Assembly: GCF_006159205.1 (NCBI RefSeq)
Contig: NZ_CP040812.1
Span: 496,001-560,000 of the forward strand
Reading direction: 5' to 3'
Origin: Antarcticibacterium flavum
GTDB taxonomy: Bacteria; Bacteroidota; Bacteroidia; Flavobacteriales; Flavobacteriaceae
Length of the DNA: 64,000 nucleotides
Positions 47,462 through 57,847 of the stretch are shown here, one piece after another (within the stretch, counting starts at the first letter, position 1; every line of letters starts with the position of its first letter). The notes beneath the pieces are model-generated. The model was given only the letters and a program-made list of their open reading frames with translations. It was not told the DNA's origin and ran no database searches. A program made the translations under genes and the position numbers.

Positions 47462-48541
47462 ATGACCCTTTCTCCTGAAGATGTAAATTCCCTTTTGGAA
47501 AATCCTTCCGAAGCCACTGAACTGGCTAACCTAACATATATAGTTGAAGATAGACTTTCCATTCAGCGAAAAAAAGTAGGCAGGGGCTTTTCCTATTATA
47601 AGAATGGGGAAAAGGTTAAAGATCAAAGGACCCTGGAACGCATCAAGAGCCTGGTGATCCCCCCGGCCTGGACCAATGTTAGGATATGTTCGATCAAAAA
47701 GGGACACCTGCAGGTAATAGGACGGGATGAAAAAAACAGGAAGCAATACCTATATCACCCGCTGTGGTCAAAGTTACGTAATCAAACGAAGTTCTTTAAA
47801 ATGGCTTCTTTTGGTAAAACCCTTCCCCGCATAAGGAAACAGGTAGAACAGGACCTGGAGCTTCCAAAAATGACCCGCAGGAAGGTACTCGCACTGGTGA
47901 TAAGGCTTATGGAAGAAACCCATATTCGAATAGGTAATGCCTATTACGCCCGGGAAAACAAAACCTACGGACTTTCGACCTTAAGAGGAAAACACCTTAA
48001 AACCGATAAGAATAAGATAAGGTTCGAATTCATTGGAAAAAAAGGCAAGGAACAATCTGTTACCATTAAAAATAAACGGCTTATTAAACTGGTCAACCAA
48101 TGCGAGGAGATCCCCGGCTGGGAGTTGTTTAAATTTTATGACGAGGACGGGGATAAAACTCCCATAGACAGTGGGATGATCAATGAGTATATACAGGACA
48201 TTAGTGGGGGCGATAAATTTTCAGCCAAAGATTTTCGCACCTGGTCTGCGTCCAAGATTTTCTTTGAAACCCTTTACGAACTTGGATATGAAGAAGATGA
48301 AAAACGAAATAAAAAAAATATACTTACGGCTTACGACACGGCGGCGCAGGGATTAGGGAATACCAGGGCCGTTTGCCGGGAGTACTACGTGCATCCCAGT
48401 ATTGTAAAAAATTATGAAACCGGTGAAATTGTAGAGCATTTTAAAAAAGTACGGGTGCGAAAAGAAAAGAATTACCAAACCCTCTCTGGTACTGAAAAGG
48501 TAATGCTGAAAATGATCGAGGATTACCAGATAGATATATAA
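47462..48541 (+). CDS. DNA topoisomerase IB (poxvirus type)
   Basis: 359 residues. N-terminal domain about 1-110 (KVGRGFSYYKNGEKVKD, IPPAWTNVRI) and catalytic domain with MEETHIRIGNAYYARENKTYGLSTLR holding the first active Arg, KDFRTWSAS with the second Arg, and the nucleophile Tyr about 309 in CREYYVHPSIV. Relaxes supercoils of both signs without ATP. Scattered in bacteria, common in soil and marine groups; often considered horizontally spread. Single gene. Confidence 0.92.
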   Translation: MTLSPEDVNSLLENPSEATELANLTYIVEDRLSIQRKKVGRGFSYYKNGEKVKDQRTLERIKSLVIPPAWTNVRICSIKKGHLQVIGRDEKNRKQYLYHPLWSKLRNQTKFFKMASFGKTLPRIRKQVEQDLELPKMTRRKVLALVIRLMEETHIRIGNAYYARENKTYGLSTLRGKHLKTDKNKIRFEFIGKKGKEQSVTIKNKRLIKLVNQCEEIPGWELFKFYDEDGDKTPIDSGMINEYIQDISGGDKFSAKDFRTWSASKIFFETLYELGYEEDEKRNKKNILTAYDTAAQGLGNTRAVCREYYVHPSIVKNYETGEIVEHFKKVRVRKEKNYQTLSGTEKVMLKMIEDYQIDI

Positions 48542-48739
48542 AAAAGAGACTGGAACGCTACGCTTTCAGAATCTAGAATCCAGACGCTGACGATGAAGGG
48601 AATGATCATTTAGACTCTGCTCCAAAACTTCATTTCTATATAATCTTAGAGTTCAAACTAATTTCCCAATTTTCATCCTGCTGAAGGAAAAGACCAAAAG
48701 CCATAAGAACACATCCAAAATGTAAGGCAACCATAATTA

Positions 48740-48772
48740 AAAAACCCATCCTGCTGCAGGATGGGTTTTTTA
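48740..48772. terminator. Terminator between topoisomerase and SGNH genes
   Basis: AAAACCCATCCTG pairs with CAGGATGGGTTTT around CTG, T6 on the right and A run on the left, so it can serve both convergent genes. Confidence 0.88.
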
Positions 48773-48790
48773 ATTTATAATGTTACTGTC

Positions 48791-50362
48791 TTACATAGAA
48801 GAGGGATACATTGTTGTATAATCTGCAGCTTTTACCGGCGGAAGGTTAGAGCCGTAGGTTTCATTGATAGCCTCCAGGAATTTATTTGCAAGATAGGCTC
48901 CTCCCCTTGCGGTGGGATGTATCCCATCCAGGGAAAAGGCATTTCCGAACACCAGGCGGGCATTCAATGTATATTCGTCAAAATCTACCCCACTCTCTGC
49001 CACTTCATCCAGGAGAGCGTTTACATCTACAAAGGCAAGGTCAAATTGTTGTGCCACAGCTTCAATAACCTCATTAAAGGCAGTTGTGGCTTCCAGTACA
49101 TCCTGTTGTTCTGAAGGTAGAAGTACATATTCATCTTCCAGAGGAAAAGTTACCCCGTTTATGGCCAGCTGGCCTGCAGTTGCTTCGGGCACCTGCATGT
49201 TAACTAACATTTGAAAGGCATCTGTGTTCAATTGTCCAATGACAGATGAGGAAGGAAGCACTAAAAGGTCATCCTCTGTAGCCTGTCGCGCCTGCCCGTA
49301 AAGCAAACCAAACAATCCTGCTGTTGCGGGATCCACGTTCGCCATTTGCATAGCACCGGTAATTTGCTGTGAAAGATCTGGAAGAGATTCATCCTTTATG
49401 ATCACAGCACTCGCTTCTGTTTCAGAGAAAACGAAAGACCTCTCTGGCACACCCAGTGCAGCAAAAACCTGGTTCAAACCTGCAAAAGTTGCATTTAGTG
49501 TTGGGATCATTGGCCCAAAAGATTCATTTGCCGGGCTTAAAGGTTTGTAAGAAACAGTATTAAAATATGGAACATTTAAAACATTAGGGATATTGGCAAC
49601 CACCCCTTGCGCTCCATTGGCGGTTAAGGCGGTGACGATACCGGTATAGACCTGTTCAAAAATCATGGGATCTGTGATATCGTTCATCCCATAAGATGAA
49701 GGATCATAATCTCCTTCCCGGTTAACTCCTGCCCCACCTGCCGTGGCATATAAGAGCACATCGTTATTCCCAATCCAAAGGGAAAAGAAGGTAGGATCCT
49801 GGCTAAGGGCATCTTCCAAAACAGTGGTGCCGGGGCTGCTTGCAAACCTTGCGAAATAAGGATTGGCAGTGCCCTGTGGTACTCCTGCAACACTCCCATA
49901 CCCGGGAGCCATAAGATGATAACTTTTGGCCCCTGGTATTCCCAGGTTATTAAAAGGTCCTGCCTGCACATTGGTTATCTCTGTTCCCGGTGCGCTACTC
50001 ACCCGCTCCGGTGTTGCACCATTAAAGAAAAGGCGCGGTTGTGTAATAACATTCCCGCCCAAAAGCAGGCCTCCAATATTATCACTTACCAGTGGCTGCG
50101 TAAACTCACCTCCGCCTGCCAATGCGAAGCGACTGGCCAGAATATTGGGAATGGAGTTTTGTTGACCTGCCCTAAATAATGCCCCGTCTGTATATCCCGC
50201 GGTAAGGCTATTTCCAATAGCAACATAATGCGAAAAATCTGCACTACCCGAGGTATATTCCACCGGTTCTTCAATCCCGGTGCCATTATCATCATCATTA
50301 CTACATCCTGAAACAATACCTGCCAGCAGTAATAAAAGCCATTTATAATTACGTATTTTCAT
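48791..50362 (-). CDS. SGNH/GDSL hydrolase lipoprotein
   Basis: 523 residues. Lipobox VSGCS after a hydrophobic segment, then NDDDNGTG. Block I with nucleophile serine in VAIGNSLTAGYTDG (about 45-60), block III LWIGNNDVLLYA, and block V DGIHPTARGGAYLANKF with the catalytic Asp and His. An esterase or acylhydrolase on the outer membrane. It lies 48 bp after the TonB receptor on the same strand, suggesting a joint role in taking up an ester or lipid substrate (inference). Confidence 0.88.
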   Translation of the reverse strand: MKIRNYKWLLLLLAGIVSGCSNDDDNGTGIEEPVEYTSGSADFSHYVAIGNSLTAGYTDGALFRAGQQNSIPNILASRFALAGGGEFTQPLVSDNIGGLLLGGNVITQPRLFFNGATPERVSSAPGTEITNVQAGPFNNLGIPGAKSYHLMAPGYGSVAGVPQGTANPYFARFASSPGTTVLEDALSQDPTFFSLWIGNNDVLLYATAGGAGVNREGDYDPSSYGMNDITDPMIFEQVYTGIVTALTANGAQGVVANIPNVLNVPYFNTVSYKPLSPANESFGPMIPTLNATFAGLNQVFAALGVPERSFVFSETEASAVIIKDESLPDLSQQITGAMQMANVDPATAGLFGLLYGQARQATEDDLLVLPSSSVIGQLNTDAFQMLVNMQVPEATAGQLAINGVTFPLEDEYVLLPSEQQDVLEATTAFNEVIEAVAQQFDLAFVDVNALLDEVAESGVDFDEYTLNARLVFGNAFSLDGIHPTARGGAYLANKFLEAINETYGSNLPPVKAADYTTMYPSSM

Positions 50363-50410
50363 ATTCTAAGTTTTTTGTTCAACCTTTTACTATTAAAGGC
50401 TATGATATAC

Positions 50411-53170
50411 CTATAGGTTATTGAATGTTAATGAAAGGAAGTATTGCTGCCCTATCAATCCTGTTCCATAAGCGGTGAAATAATCCCTCCCGCCAATGTT
50501 TGTAGCACCGGCCTTGAGCATCAATTTATATTCAGGAAAAATATAATTTACCTGCGCGTCCACAACCGAGAAGGAAGGTACCTGCCCATCGGCAAACGTA
50601 GATTGCCAGAAATAAGAGTCACTCCACCTGTAATTCACATTGAATCCAAAATTTTCATATAAGGATGGATTCCCAAAGGACATTTTTACTTTATGTTTTG
50701 GAGTGTTAAAGGCCGTACGGAAATCTGGAGCTGAAGACTGGTCAAAATCCTGTTCAGCATAGGTGTAATTTCCTTCAAGGTCATAATTACCAAAGATCTT
50801 TGTACTAAGCCCTATAGTTGCTCCAAAGGATTTTACATCTGCCGGGGAATTGGTATATGTTTGGAAGGCTCTAAAATCTCCTTGTTGCAATGCAAGTAAG
50901 GAAAGGGAATTATCACCTACCTGCCCATATAATGGCACCAGTACAGTTTCATTGGAGATAAAGTCCTGGTAACGGTTATAATAAGCATTTACATCTACTA
51001 TGACATTTCTCACACGGCCGCGATATCCAACTTCATAAGCTGTTACCTGTTCCGGTTTTACGATATCCACATCGGAGGCAGTAGGAGCTCCTGTTTGTAC
51101 AGAATTTAAGGAAAAAGAATTCTCATAAGCATCTCTACCTGAAATCGTCGCGTTTTCACTTCCTATAACTCCTGCTCCTACACCACTTACCGGGAAGGTC
51201 CTTACATACCTGTCAAGGTTTGCTTCTGCAGAACCTACAAGAATGGCCCTTCCAACATCAAGGCCAATAAAAAGATCCTGGGTTGTAGGATATCTGAAAC
51301 CGGTTTGAACAGAGGCCCGAATGTTATGATTCCTGGAAGCCCCGGCGGTATAGGCTACAGAGAGCCTAGGGGAATAGTTCCCTTCGAAAAGTTCAGATTT
51401 GTCATAGCGCATGGACCCCGTAAGCTTCAGGCGCTCGTCAATTAATTTTTTCTGAATTTGAGTATAGATACCATATTCAGCATATGTAATTGGCCCATCA
51501 AAATCGGTAAAAATAGTTCCAAAAGAATTAAGGCGGTATTCCCTGAAGGATCCTCCTACCTGTATCTCTGCAATGTCCTCGGTCAAATGAGTAAAGTTAT
51601 AGTTGGCATCGGCATGACGAAGTTGCGAGGCATCCCTGAACTGGGAACCGGCAGCAAGGTCGGGGTTGGAGGTCACCCTGTCAAATGCCTCCTGGAATTC
51701 AGCCGTGCCTGGCTCCAGCCTTCCGGTGTCTGCAGTTTGTCTTGCTATCGCATGAGCCTGCTCCGGCGACACCCCCTGAAGAGTACTTTGGATAAAAGCT
51801 CCTGCATATTGCCCAAACCATACCTGATCTGATTTCCAGTCCCTGTTCACGTTAATGGCAGTAAAACGCATATCGTAAGAATCCCCTGCATCCTCATCTG
51901 TTAGATAGGCACGTAAAAAGAAATTATTGTTGGCCACCTCCAGTTTATGTTGCTGAAGGAAAAAGTTCTTGATGGAATACCTATTGGCTCCCTGGTAAAT
52001 AGTTGAACCAAGTCCAACTTTACCTAAATAAGTGATCTCAAAATCATTGGCAAATGGGCGGTAATGAAGTGCAGCATCCATTTTAATACTTTCCGCATCA
52101 TAATCGGTTAAAGCGGTTTCTGCATAACCCGTCCTGCTTACGCTCGCATTTGGAAGAAGGTTTTGGGCCCCATCAGGGATCATGCCTGCATTCACCAGTG
52201 CCTCTCCAACCCCACGAATATTGGTAGAAACTTCATCCCCGTATATATTGAGCCCGTCATAGTTGGGATGGGACCTGTCCCTGCCGGGATTAAGAACATC
52301 TTCCTCACTTACCGCATACCAGTCTGTTCCCTTTAAATAAGAAAAGTTTGCCTTGGCTGCGAATTTATCTGAAAATCTATGTGCCACCCTTACACCAAAA
52401 TCGTAAAACGGATTGGTGCCTGCAGCATCTTGCGAAGTTAATCCCTGTTTGTAATAAGCGCTTATGCCCGGAAAATCAAACGGATTTTTACTGGTCATAA
52501 ATAAGATCCCGTTAAAGGCATTTGCACCATACAGGGCTGAAGATGCACCCGGAAGTAATTCCACGCTGTGTACATCAAGTTCTGTCATCCCTAATAAATT
52601 CCCCAGTACGAAGTTAAGAGCAGGGGCAGCATTATCCATACCGTCTACAAGCTGCACGAAACGGGTATTGGCAAAGGTTGCAAAACCACGGGTGTTAACA
52701 CTCTGGAAAGTTAAACTGTTGGTGTTTACATCTACCCCTTTCAGGTTCTCAAGGCCCCCGTAAAAAGAGGCAGCTGTGGTATTTCTAATTTCCCGCAGGC
52801 CAAATCTTTCGATTGTTACCGGGGATTCAAAGATACGTTCAGGCGTACGGGATGCAGATACAACGATTTCGTCAAGAGCCGTGCCTTCCACCAGGGTGAC
52901 GTTTAGCTGCTGATTATTGGAGGTAACCCTCGCTGTTTGAGTTTCATAACCAACCATGCTCACCTGAATATTAAATGGGGGCTGGAGGTCTACTACAAAA
53001 CTAAAATTACCATCAAAATCTGTCACCGTACCCTGGGTTGTACCGGCCACTGTGATATTGGCCCCGGGGAGCGGTAGGTTGTTGTTATCTACTACTGTTC
53101 CTGAAACTGTTGTTTGAGCTGAAACCGACAGGCACAGGAAAATAAGAATAACAGAAAAAAATGTTCTCAT
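50411..53170 (-). CDS. TonB-dependent receptor with carboxypeptidase-like N-domain
   Basis: About 919 residues. I start at 53170 (MRTFFSVILIFLCLSVSAQ) since this gives a clean signal peptide; the frame is open 48 bp further up. CarboxypepD_reg-like domain about 22-105, plug domain about 110-230 (FESPVTIERFGLREIRNT, SSALYGANAFNGILFMTSKN), then a 22-strand barrel ending QQYFLSLTFNNL. Resembles general TonB receptors rather than SusC of a polysaccharide locus: no SusD follows, but the SGNH lipoprotein does. Cargo unknown. Confidence 0.9.
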   Translation of the reverse strand: MRTFFSVILIFLCLSVSAQTTVSGTVVDNNNLPLPGANITVAGTTQGTVTDFDGNFSFVVDLQPPFNIQVSMVGYETQTARVTSNNQQLNVTLVEGTALDEIVVSASRTPERIFESPVTIERFGLREIRNTTAASFYGGLENLKGVDVNTNSLTFQSVNTRGFATFANTRFVQLVDGMDNAAPALNFVLGNLLGMTELDVHSVELLPGASSALYGANAFNGILFMTSKNPFDFPGISAYYKQGLTSQDAAGTNPFYDFGVRVAHRFSDKFAAKANFSYLKGTDWYAVSEEDVLNPGRDRSHPNYDGLNIYGDEVSTNIRGVGEALVNAGMIPDGAQNLLPNASVSRTGYAETALTDYDAESIKMDAALHYRPFANDFEITYLGKVGLGSTIYQGANRYSIKNFFLQQHKLEVANNNFFLRAYLTDEDAGDSYDMRFTAINVNRDWKSDQVWFGQYAGAFIQSTLQGVSPEQAHAIARQTADTGRLEPGTAEFQEAFDRVTSNPDLAAGSQFRDASQLRHADANYNFTHLTEDIAEIQVGGSFREYRLNSFGTIFTDFDGPITYAEYGIYTQIQKKLIDERLKLTGSMRYDKSELFEGNYSPRLSVAYTAGASRNHNIRASVQTGFRYPTTQDLFIGLDVGRAILVGSAEANLDRYVRTFPVSGVGAGVIGSENATISGRDAYENSFSLNSVQTGAPTASDVDIVKPEQVTAYEVGYRGRVRNVIVDVNAYYNRYQDFISNETVLVPLYGQVGDNSLSLLALQQGDFRAFQTYTNSPADVKSFGATIGLSTKIFGNYDLEGNYTYAEQDFDQSSAPDFRTAFNTPKHKVKMSFGNPSLYENFGFNVNYRWSDSYFWQSTFADGQVPSFSVVDAQVNYIFPEYKLMLKAGATNIGGRDYFTAYGTGLIGQQYFLSLTFNNL

Positions 53171-53349
53171 AAATCCAAGGTTGTTAATTGTTCTCACCGA
53201 ATATAATAAAATATTCATTGATTAACACTTTTTAACACCTGTTAGAGAAATTATTTCTAAAACCTGTATGTGATCGATATTTAAATTTGCTATCCCTCGC
53301 GAATCCAGGGAAGGTGATAATTAAGACCAAAGGAAAAACCAGTGAAATA

Positions 53350-53378
53350 AAAAAAGCTACCATAATGATAGCTTTTTC
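53350..53378 (-). terminator. Terminator after the 214-residue exported protein
   Basis: AAAAAGCTA pairs with TAGCTTTTT around CCATAATGA, T-run on the minus strand, 20 bp past the stop codon. Confidence 0.75.
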
Positions 53379-53396
53379 CAGAGAAGTTTATAAAAT

Positions 53397-54041
53397 TCAG
53401 GAATTATGTAACCACTTTAGCAAGGCGGCATAATCTTGCGGTGTTTTTAATTGGGTTGAAGATAAATAATTATTCAGTTCAGAAGAATTTGGCAGGACTT
53501 TCCTAAAATCTCGGTTCTTGAGTTTTACGTTTTGAAGGATACCATCCTCTGTCATTATATAGTATTCTATTTTAACATCAAGGTGAGCTGTTTCAAGTTG
53601 CGAGATAGTGGCTTTTGGTACAGGATGTCCATACAAGCCATAACGATCTCCTTTATAATATTCAATTAGATAACCGTTGATCTTTTCTCCCTTGTGGGTC
53701 GTGAATTCCTCCAGGACATAAGTATAATCATTTACAGAATAGGAAAGCTCCTTAATTTTAGGAAGAACCCTTACCTCTGTTTCACCATCATTATGAATTT
53801 TAATTTCTACAATATCCTCTATTGCATTATATCTTAATAAAGCCTCCTGTGAATTTCCTTTATTATCTAAAATAGTCCCCTTTACAAATTCTTTCTCGAC
53901 ATATGGGGAACCCTCAAATTTTTCAGGGGTGTTTAAAGACTTATGGGTACCAAATGGAGGGATCCAGGGCTTCCAGCCAACCTGTGCACTCACAGTATTC
54001 GCAATCAATAAGACAATAAGAAACAAAGTAAATTTTTTCAT
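53397..54041 (-). CDS. Exported protein of unknown function
   Basis: About 214 residues from the start at 54041, giving the signal peptide MKKFTLFLIVLLIANTVSAQ; the upstream extension to 54098 is unlikely to be translated. The mature part has beta-strand repeats (KGTILDNKGNSQEALLRYNA, VKLKNRDFRKVLPN) and looks like the kind of periplasmic flavobacterial proteins with no family I can name. Monocistronic, with terminator after it. No catalytic motif. Confidence 0.7.
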   Translation of the reverse strand: MKKFTLFLIVLLIANTVSAQVGWKPWIPPFGTHKSLNTPEKFEGSPYVEKEFVKGTILDNKGNSQEALLRYNAIEDIVEIKIHNDGETEVRVLPKIKELSYSVNDYTYVLEEFTTHKGEKINGYLIEYYKGDRYGLYGHPVPKATISQLETAHLDVKIEYYIMTEDGILQNVKLKNRDFRKVLPNSSELNNYLSSTQLKTPQDYAALLKWLHNS

Positions 54042-54184
54042 AATAAATGGTTTAAAAATACTACAGGAAGAAAATATTTCTACCCAGTTCTCCTTCAAAG
54101 TAAAATTTTTGAATGTAATTAAGATAAATTACCTCAATTTATTCAACAAAATTCATACCGAATTACTTATTCCTATTATTTCTT

Positions 54185-56110
54185 CTATATTTTCTGGTTT
54201 CCTTCAATAATTTCCTCTATAATTTCAGGATTCAGTAAAGTGGAAGTGTCTCCCAGATTTTCAGTATCCCTGGAAGCGATCTTTCGCAGGATCCTTCGCA
54301 TGATCTTTCCGCTTCGGGTTTTGGGGAGGCTGCTTACAAACTGGATCTTATCGGGTTTGGCAATGGGGCCCACAATCTTGGAAACCTGTTCCCTGATCTC
54401 CTGCTTTAGTTCATCTGCAGGTTCCACATCGTCATATAAAATTACATATGCATAAAGGGCATTTCCCTTCACATCATGAGGGAAGCCCACTACAGCACTT
54501 TCAGCTACCTTAGTATGTTCATTGATTGCATTCTCAATTGGTGCGGTACCCAGATTGTGGCCGGAGACTATTACCACATCATCTACTCTCCCGGTTATTC
54601 TGTAGTTTCCGGTGGCATCACGGTAGGCCCCGTCACCGGTAAAATACATATTTTCATAGGCACTAAAATACACTTGCTTATATCTATCGTGATCCCCGTA
54701 GATTGTGCGGGCCATTGCGGGCCAGGGGAATTTAATCGCCAGGCGGCCTTCTGCCTTTTCGTGTATATTTTCTATCTCTTTGGAATTCTCATCCATAAGC
54801 GCGGGTTGAACCCCGGGTAAAGGGAGGGTAGCAAAAGTCGGCCTTGTAGGGGTAATCCCTGCCAGGGGAGAGATCATGATCATCCCGGTCTCGGTTTGCC
54901 ACCAGGTATCTACGATTGGCGCATTTCCCTTCCCAATATTATCATTATACCAGTGCCAGGCTTCTTCATTAATAGGCTCTCCTACACTTCCCAATACTTT
55001 AATTGATGAAAGGTCATGTTTTTCCACAAACTTTAATGGATGTTTAGCCAAAGCTCGAATGGCTGTTGGCGCTGTATAAAAATGAGTAACCTTGAGCTTA
55101 TCTACAATTTCCCAAAAACGTCCGTGGTCCGGATAGCTTGGGATTCCCTCAAACATCACCGTGGTTGCACCAGCAGCCAGCGGACCGTATATTATATAAG
55201 AGTGTCCCGTTATCCAGCCTATGTCTGCTGTACACCAGTAAACATCCTCTGTTCTTGGGTTATCTGAATTATACTGAAAGACATTGGAAAAGGTATATGC
55301 CGTACCTATAAGATAGCCCGCGGTAGTGTGGACCATTCCTTTGGGCTTTCCGGTAGAACCTGAAGTATATAATATGAAAAGAAGATCTTCAGCATCCATT
55401 TCTTCTGCCGGGCATTCCTTTGCTGCTTTCTGTAATTCATCAAACCAGAATTTATCCCGTCCCTCCTTCATTTTAGTTGGTTCTACAGATCTGCGGTAAA
55501 CGATCACCGTTTCAATGGAAGGAGTTTTTTCCAAAGCTTCATCGCAAATCGCTTTCAGATTAACCGGTTTGGAACCCCGGTTAACCTGATTGGCGGTGAT
55601 AAGCATCTTACATTGGGAATCATTGATCCTGTTGGCAATAGCGGTACTTGAAAAACCTGCAAATACTATGGAATGCACGGCGCCAATACGCGCACAGGCC
55701 AGCATAGCGATCGCCAGTTCAGGGATCATTGGCATATAAAGACAAACCCTGTCCCCTTTTTTGATCCCGTTATTCTTCAGCACATTGGCAAATTGAGAAA
55801 CCTTTACAAAAAGCTGTCTGTAAGAAATATACCTGGATTCCTCATCTGGATCATTTGGTTCCCAAATGATGGCAGTTTTGTTTCCCAGCTTCTCCAAATG
55901 CCGGTCCAGGCAGTTTTCTGTAATATTCAGTTTCCCGCCCTGGAACCACTTGACCTCGGGTTTGGAAAAATCCCATTCCAGGGTCTTATCCCACTTCTTC
56001 TGCCAGGTAAACTCGTTTGCAATTCTACTCCAAAAGGCCTCAGGATCTTCAACACTTTCCTGATATGCCCTCTTATATTCCGCGAAAGATTTGATCTGTA
56101 TATTTTTCAT
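54185..56110 (-). CDS. acs: Acetyl-coenzyme A synthetase
   Basis: 641 residues. AMP-forming enzyme making acetyl-CoA from acetate, ATP and CoA. Motifs: ILYTSGSTGKPKGMVHTT (P-loop-like A3), DTWWQTETGMIM, ITGRVDDVVIVSGHNLGT, and the C-terminal acetylation motif PKTRSGKIMRR whose Lys (about 607) is the usual control site. Full length, no neighbour of the acetate-switch pathway visible. Confidence 0.95.
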   Translation of the reverse strand: MKNIQIKSFAEYKRAYQESVEDPEAFWSRIANEFTWQKKWDKTLEWDFSKPEVKWFQGGKLNITENCLDRHLEKLGNKTAIIWEPNDPDEESRYISYRQLFVKVSQFANVLKNNGIKKGDRVCLYMPMIPELAIAMLACARIGAVHSIVFAGFSSTAIANRINDSQCKMLITANQVNRGSKPVNLKAICDEALEKTPSIETVIVYRRSVEPTKMKEGRDKFWFDELQKAAKECPAEEMDAEDLLFILYTSGSTGKPKGMVHTTAGYLIGTAYTFSNVFQYNSDNPRTEDVYWCTADIGWITGHSYIIYGPLAAGATTVMFEGIPSYPDHGRFWEIVDKLKVTHFYTAPTAIRALAKHPLKFVEKHDLSSIKVLGSVGEPINEEAWHWYNDNIGKGNAPIVDTWWQTETGMIMISPLAGITPTRPTFATLPLPGVQPALMDENSKEIENIHEKAEGRLAIKFPWPAMARTIYGDHDRYKQVYFSAYENMYFTGDGAYRDATGNYRITGRVDDVVIVSGHNLGTAPIENAINEHTKVAESAVVGFPHDVKGNALYAYVILYDDVEPADELKQEIREQVSKIVGPIAKPDKIQFVSSLPKTRSGKIMRRILRKIASRDTENLGDTSTLLNPEIIEEIIEGNQKI

Positions 56111-56846
56111 TTCCTAAAAATAGAGAAAGAAGGTTTAATTGCAAAGGAAATTTCAGTTGTTGTCGGTTGTCGGTTGTCGGTTGTCGGTTGTCAGTTGTCA
56201 GTTGTTGTAGGTTGAAAAAAGTGGAGAGTGGAAAGTGGAGAGTGGATAATTGGATGCTGTAGGGGTTGGGCTTGCCCCTACCCGGAAGTTGGCAGTTGCG
56301 GTTGGCGGTTGTAGGTTTGTTAGTTGTAAGTTGTAGGTTGTAGGTTTTTTGCAAAAAGTGGAGAGTGGAGAGTCTGGACGCAGCCCCCTAACCCCCAAAG
56401 GGGGAACAAAAAATATAAATGCATTCGTGGCTAAAAATTTTAAGGTAACAGAAGACTGAAAAAAACTCCGGGCAACTCTGTGCCATACTCCAAGAACTCC
56501 GTGGTTAAAAAGCAATGAGGGAGCTATTCATTACCAAATTCCACATTTTTCCCCCGCACCACACCTAAAAAACTTTAGTGCATTCGTGGCTAAAAAGTTT
56601 GAAGAGGACAGAGGGCAGAGGACAGAGGACAGAAAAAAACTCCGTTTACTCCGTGCCGTACTCCCAATACTCCGTGGTTAAATAGCAACGAGTGAGCCAT
56701 ACACCAGGAATACAAACCAAAAAACATTCGTGCATTCGTGGCTAACCTCTTTAACACACGACAAACACAAAAACCGAGAACATCTAGCCACGAAAATCAA
56801 GTCTATGTTCTAGACTCCAGACTCTAGACTCCCTCTTTCACCCCAA
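56111..56846. repeat. Repeat-filled intergenic region between acs and purC
   Basis: 736 bp without a gene. In order: TTGTCGG/TTGTCAG heptamers (56157-56215), TTGAAAAAAG then GTGGAGA/GTGGAAA heptamers (56216-56250), a GGGCTTGCCCC palindrome (about 56268), TTGTAAG/TTGTAGG units (56319-56345), a CCCCC/GGGGG element (56373-56412), CATTCGTGGCTAA segments (56413, 56581, 56733), ACTCCGTGG segments (56500, 56676), an AGAGGAC heptamer tract (56604-56636) and TAGACTC units (56805-56832). Confidence 0.8.
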
Positions 56847-57803
56847 TTAACTTCTTTGTTCCAAATAACCAACCACATTCCTCTCAATCCTCTCCTCAAT
56901 ATTCGAAACATCTGCCTTTTCAAATTTGGAGCCGGTGATGTTTTCGTAGAGCTCGATATATCTTTCAGAAACTGTTTCTATGTACTCGTCACTCATCACG
57001 GGGACTGTTTGGCCCGGAAGGCCCTGGAAGTCATTTTGAATAAGCCACTGCCTTACGAATTCCTTGGAAAGTTGCTTCTGCGGTTCTCCCTGCCGCTGCC
57101 TTTCCTCATAACCCTTCATATAAAAATACCTGGAAGAATCGGGGGTGTGGATCTCGTCTATGAGGACGATCTTTCCATCGGCAGTTTTTCCGAATTCATA
57201 TTTTGTGTCAACCAGGATCAGCTCTCTTTCTGCAGCTATTTCAGTCCCGCGTTGGAAAAGCTTCCTTGTATAATCCTCCAGCACCTTATAATCTTCTTCA
57301 GACACAATTCCGCGGCCAATTATATCTTCACGGGAAATATCCTCGTCGTGGTCCCCCATTTCAGCCTTGGTGGCCGGGGTAATAATTGGCTCAGGAAAAG
57401 CATCGTTTTCTTTAAGTCCGTCCGGTAATGTCACGCCGCACAACTCCCTTTTCCCTGCTTTATATTCCCTGGCTGCATGGCCTGCCATATATCCACGAAT
57501 CACCATTTCCACTTTGAACGGCTCGCACTTGGCGCCCACTGCCACATTGGGATCTGGTGTTGCTTCCAGCCAGTTGGGAACTATATCGCTGGTGGCATCC
57601 ATCATTTTTGTGGCGATCTGGTTAAGGATCTGTCCTTTACATGGAATTCCTTTCGGCATCACCACGTCAAAGGCCGAAAGCCTGTCAGTCGCGATCATCA
57701 CCAGCAGATCATCCTCTAGTTCGTAGACTTCGCGCACCTTGCCTTTATAAACATTTTTTTGTCCGGGGAAATTATAATTGGTATTCGTAATGGTATTGGC
57801 CAT
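56847..57803 (-). CDS. purC: SAICAR synthase
   Basis: 318 residues, the longer form typical of Bacteroidota. Purine step joining CAIR and aspartate. N-terminal [31 protein letters not shown] and the ATP-grasp parts ([31 protein letters not shown]) with the Glu/Asp metal ligands. Downstream of phoH by 44 bp on the same strand. Confidence 0.95.
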   Translation of the reverse strand: MANTITNTNYNFPGQKNVYKGKVREVYELEDDLLVMIATDRLSAFDVVMPKGIPCKGQILNQIATKMMDATSDIVPNWLEATPDPNVAVGAKCEPFKVEMVIRGYMAGHAAREYKAGKRELCGVTLPDGLKENDAFPEPIITPATKAEMGDHDEDISREDIIGRGIVSEEDYKVLEDYTRKLFQRGTEIAAERELILVDTKYEFGKTADGKIVLIDEIHTPDSSRYFYMKGYEERQRQGEPQKQLSKEFVRQWLIQNDFQGLPGQTVPVMSDEYIETVSERYIELYENITGSKFEKADVSNIEERIERNVVGYLEQRS

Positions 57804-57847
57804 AATATATTATTCTGCCTCTGCCTCTGGGGTTTGGCTGTATTTTT

